Assembly: GCA_937900215.1 (NCBI GenBank)
Contig: CALCFH010000062.1
Span: forward strand, 1 to 6,147
Length of the DNA stretch: 6,147 bases
Reading direction: 5' to 3'
Source of the DNA: an uncultured Cryomorphaceae bacterium
GTDB taxonomy: Bacteria > Bacteroidota > Bacteroidia > Flavobacteriales > Schleiferiaceae
The notes under the pieces are model-generated. The model made no database searches. It saw only the letters and a program-made list of their open reading frames with translations, and was not told where the DNA came from. The position numbers and the translations under genes are program-made. Positions 5,425-6,147 of this stretch are shown one piece after another. Positions within the stretch are counted from its first letter, which is position 1. Each line of letters begins with the position of its first letter.

Positions 5425-6147
5425 TTGAGGCTTATAATATTTTAAAGCCTTAGACATATGTTTATTGAGATCTGAAATTCTCCTTTGGTCTGATGGATGA
5501 GTGCTTGTGAATTCTGGTGGCTTCTGACCACCAAGGTTCGACATTCTTTGCCAGAATAGCGGCGCTTGTTGAGGGTCATATCCAGCCATAGCCATGAATA
5601 TCAATCCCATTTCATCAGCCTCTGATTCGTGCTTACGACTAAAAGGAAGTAGGGCTCCAAACTGGGTTCCCAATCCAAAGGCAGTCATATAAATGGATTG
5701 CATTTCTGGGTTTTCATTCATGGTTGCTAAGGATAGTCCAACCTGACCAGCTTGCGCAAGGACTTGCTGAGACATTCGTTCACCACCATGTCCTGCAATT
5801 GCGTGCGCTACCTCATGCCCCATGACTACTGCTATCCCTGCCTCGTCTTTACATATGGGCAAGATCCCAGTATAAAATGCAACTTTACCACCTGGCATGC
5901 ACCATGCATTTACTTGATCACTCTCAATCAAGTTAAACTCCCACTGGAAACCTTCAATAATAGATGCCCCATTATTTGCCTTTAGGTACTCTTCAACAGC
6001 TAATTGAATTCTTGAGCCAACTGTTTTTATCAGTTTCGTTTTCTCAATATCTCGAGATAATTGAGATTCATCAATCACTTGTTTGTATTGTTGAAAACTA
6101 CTCGCTTGTATTTCTGACGCTGGAAATAAAGACAGTTGCCTTCTACC
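5422..6147 (-). CDS. M48 family zinc metallopeptidase, probable lipoprotein (5' end outside window)
   Basis: The frame is open from the TAA at 5424-5422 to the right edge, giving 241 visible residues. It begins GRRQLSLFPASEIQASSFQQ, the conserved segment that in family members follows shortly after a lipoprotein signal peptide, so only about 20-30 N-terminal residues (signal peptide and lipobox cysteine) are probably missing. A GTG at 6078 is internal and should not be taken as the start. Catalytic features: VVMGHEVAHAIAGH, the HExxH zinc site (first His at nt 5817-5815), and ESEADEMG downstream (about nt 5628-5605), whose first Glu is the expected third zinc ligand and whose Asp is conserved. 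SRKHESEAD, AGYDP and the C-terminal STHPSDQRRI also match the M48 lipoprotein group related to BepA/LoiP. The likely role is quality control of envelope or outer-membrane proteins in the periplasm; the substrate is unknown. It is the first visible gene of the minus-strand string, 8 nt upstream of the AGMO-like gene. No inactivating change is visible. Confidence 0.92.
   Translation of the reverse strand, partial: GRRQLSLFPASEIQASSFQQYKQVIDESQLSRDIEKTKLIKTVGSRIQLAVEEYLKANNGASIIEGFQWEFNLIESDQVNAWCMPGGKVAFYTGILPICKDEAGIAVVMGHEVAHAIAGHGGERMSQQVLAQAGQVGLSLATMNENPEMQSIYMTAFGLGTQFGALLPFSRKHESEADEMGLIFMAMAGYDPQQAPLFWQRMSNLGGQKPPEFTSTHPSDQRRISDLNKHMSKALKYYKPQ

Noticed and set aside
5752..5985. 77-codon plus-strand cysteine-containing open frame opposite the M48 gene.
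   Set aside because: It runs antisense to the HExxH region of the peptidase. The cysteines follow from complementing conserved codons, and there is no zinc-finger spacing or start signal.
6076..6078. GTG at 6078 as the start of the M48 peptidase.
   Set aside because: The upstream in-frame sequence encodes the conserved GRRQLSL segment of M48 lipoproteins, so the true start lies beyond 6147.

Overview
The window looks like chromosomal DNA of an aerobic, AT-rich Bacteroidota, most likely a marine member of the Cytophagales. This rests on the protein families present (a DUF5686 outer-membrane protein, a Bacteroidota-style M48 lipoprotein peptidase, a DUF1015 protein), near-absence of Shine-Dalgarno sequences, and low G+C. 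The taxonomic call is inference from gene content; no rRNA or marker gene is present.

Layout. On the plus strand, the 3' two thirds of a DUF5686 (carboxypeptidase-regulatory-like, outer-membrane beta-barrel) gene runs in from the left edge and ends at 1622. It converges, 14 nt away, on a compact minus-strand gene string that fills the rest of the window. In transcription order (right to left) this holds: an M48 zinc metallopeptidase (5' end cut by the right edge), an alkylglycerol monooxygenase (AGMO/TMEM195)-like integral-membrane di-iron hydroxylase, a YhhN/TMEM86-type lysoplasmalogenase-like membrane protein, a DUF1015 protein, and a YggS/PLPBP-type pyridoxal-phosphate homeostasis protein. 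Junctions are 8 nt apart, 11 nt overlapping, 25 nt apart and 11 nt overlapping, so the five genes are probably co-transcribed from a promoter beyond 6147. No RNA gene, mobile element, CRISPR array or long intergenic region is present; coding density is close to 100%.

Most interesting point. The AGMO-like and lysoplasmalogenase-like genes overlap by 11 nt. In animals AGMO cleaves the O-alkyl bond of glyceryl ethers and TMEM86 proteins cleave the vinyl-ether bond of lysoplasmalogens. A coupled pair in a bacterium suggests a dedicated ether-lipid breakdown or remodelling unit handling both classes of ether bond, releasing fatty aldehydes. This is a hypothesis from family membership and gene order. 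The remaining genes fit envelope maintenance (M48, DUF5686) and amino-acid/PLP metabolism (DUF1015, YggS).
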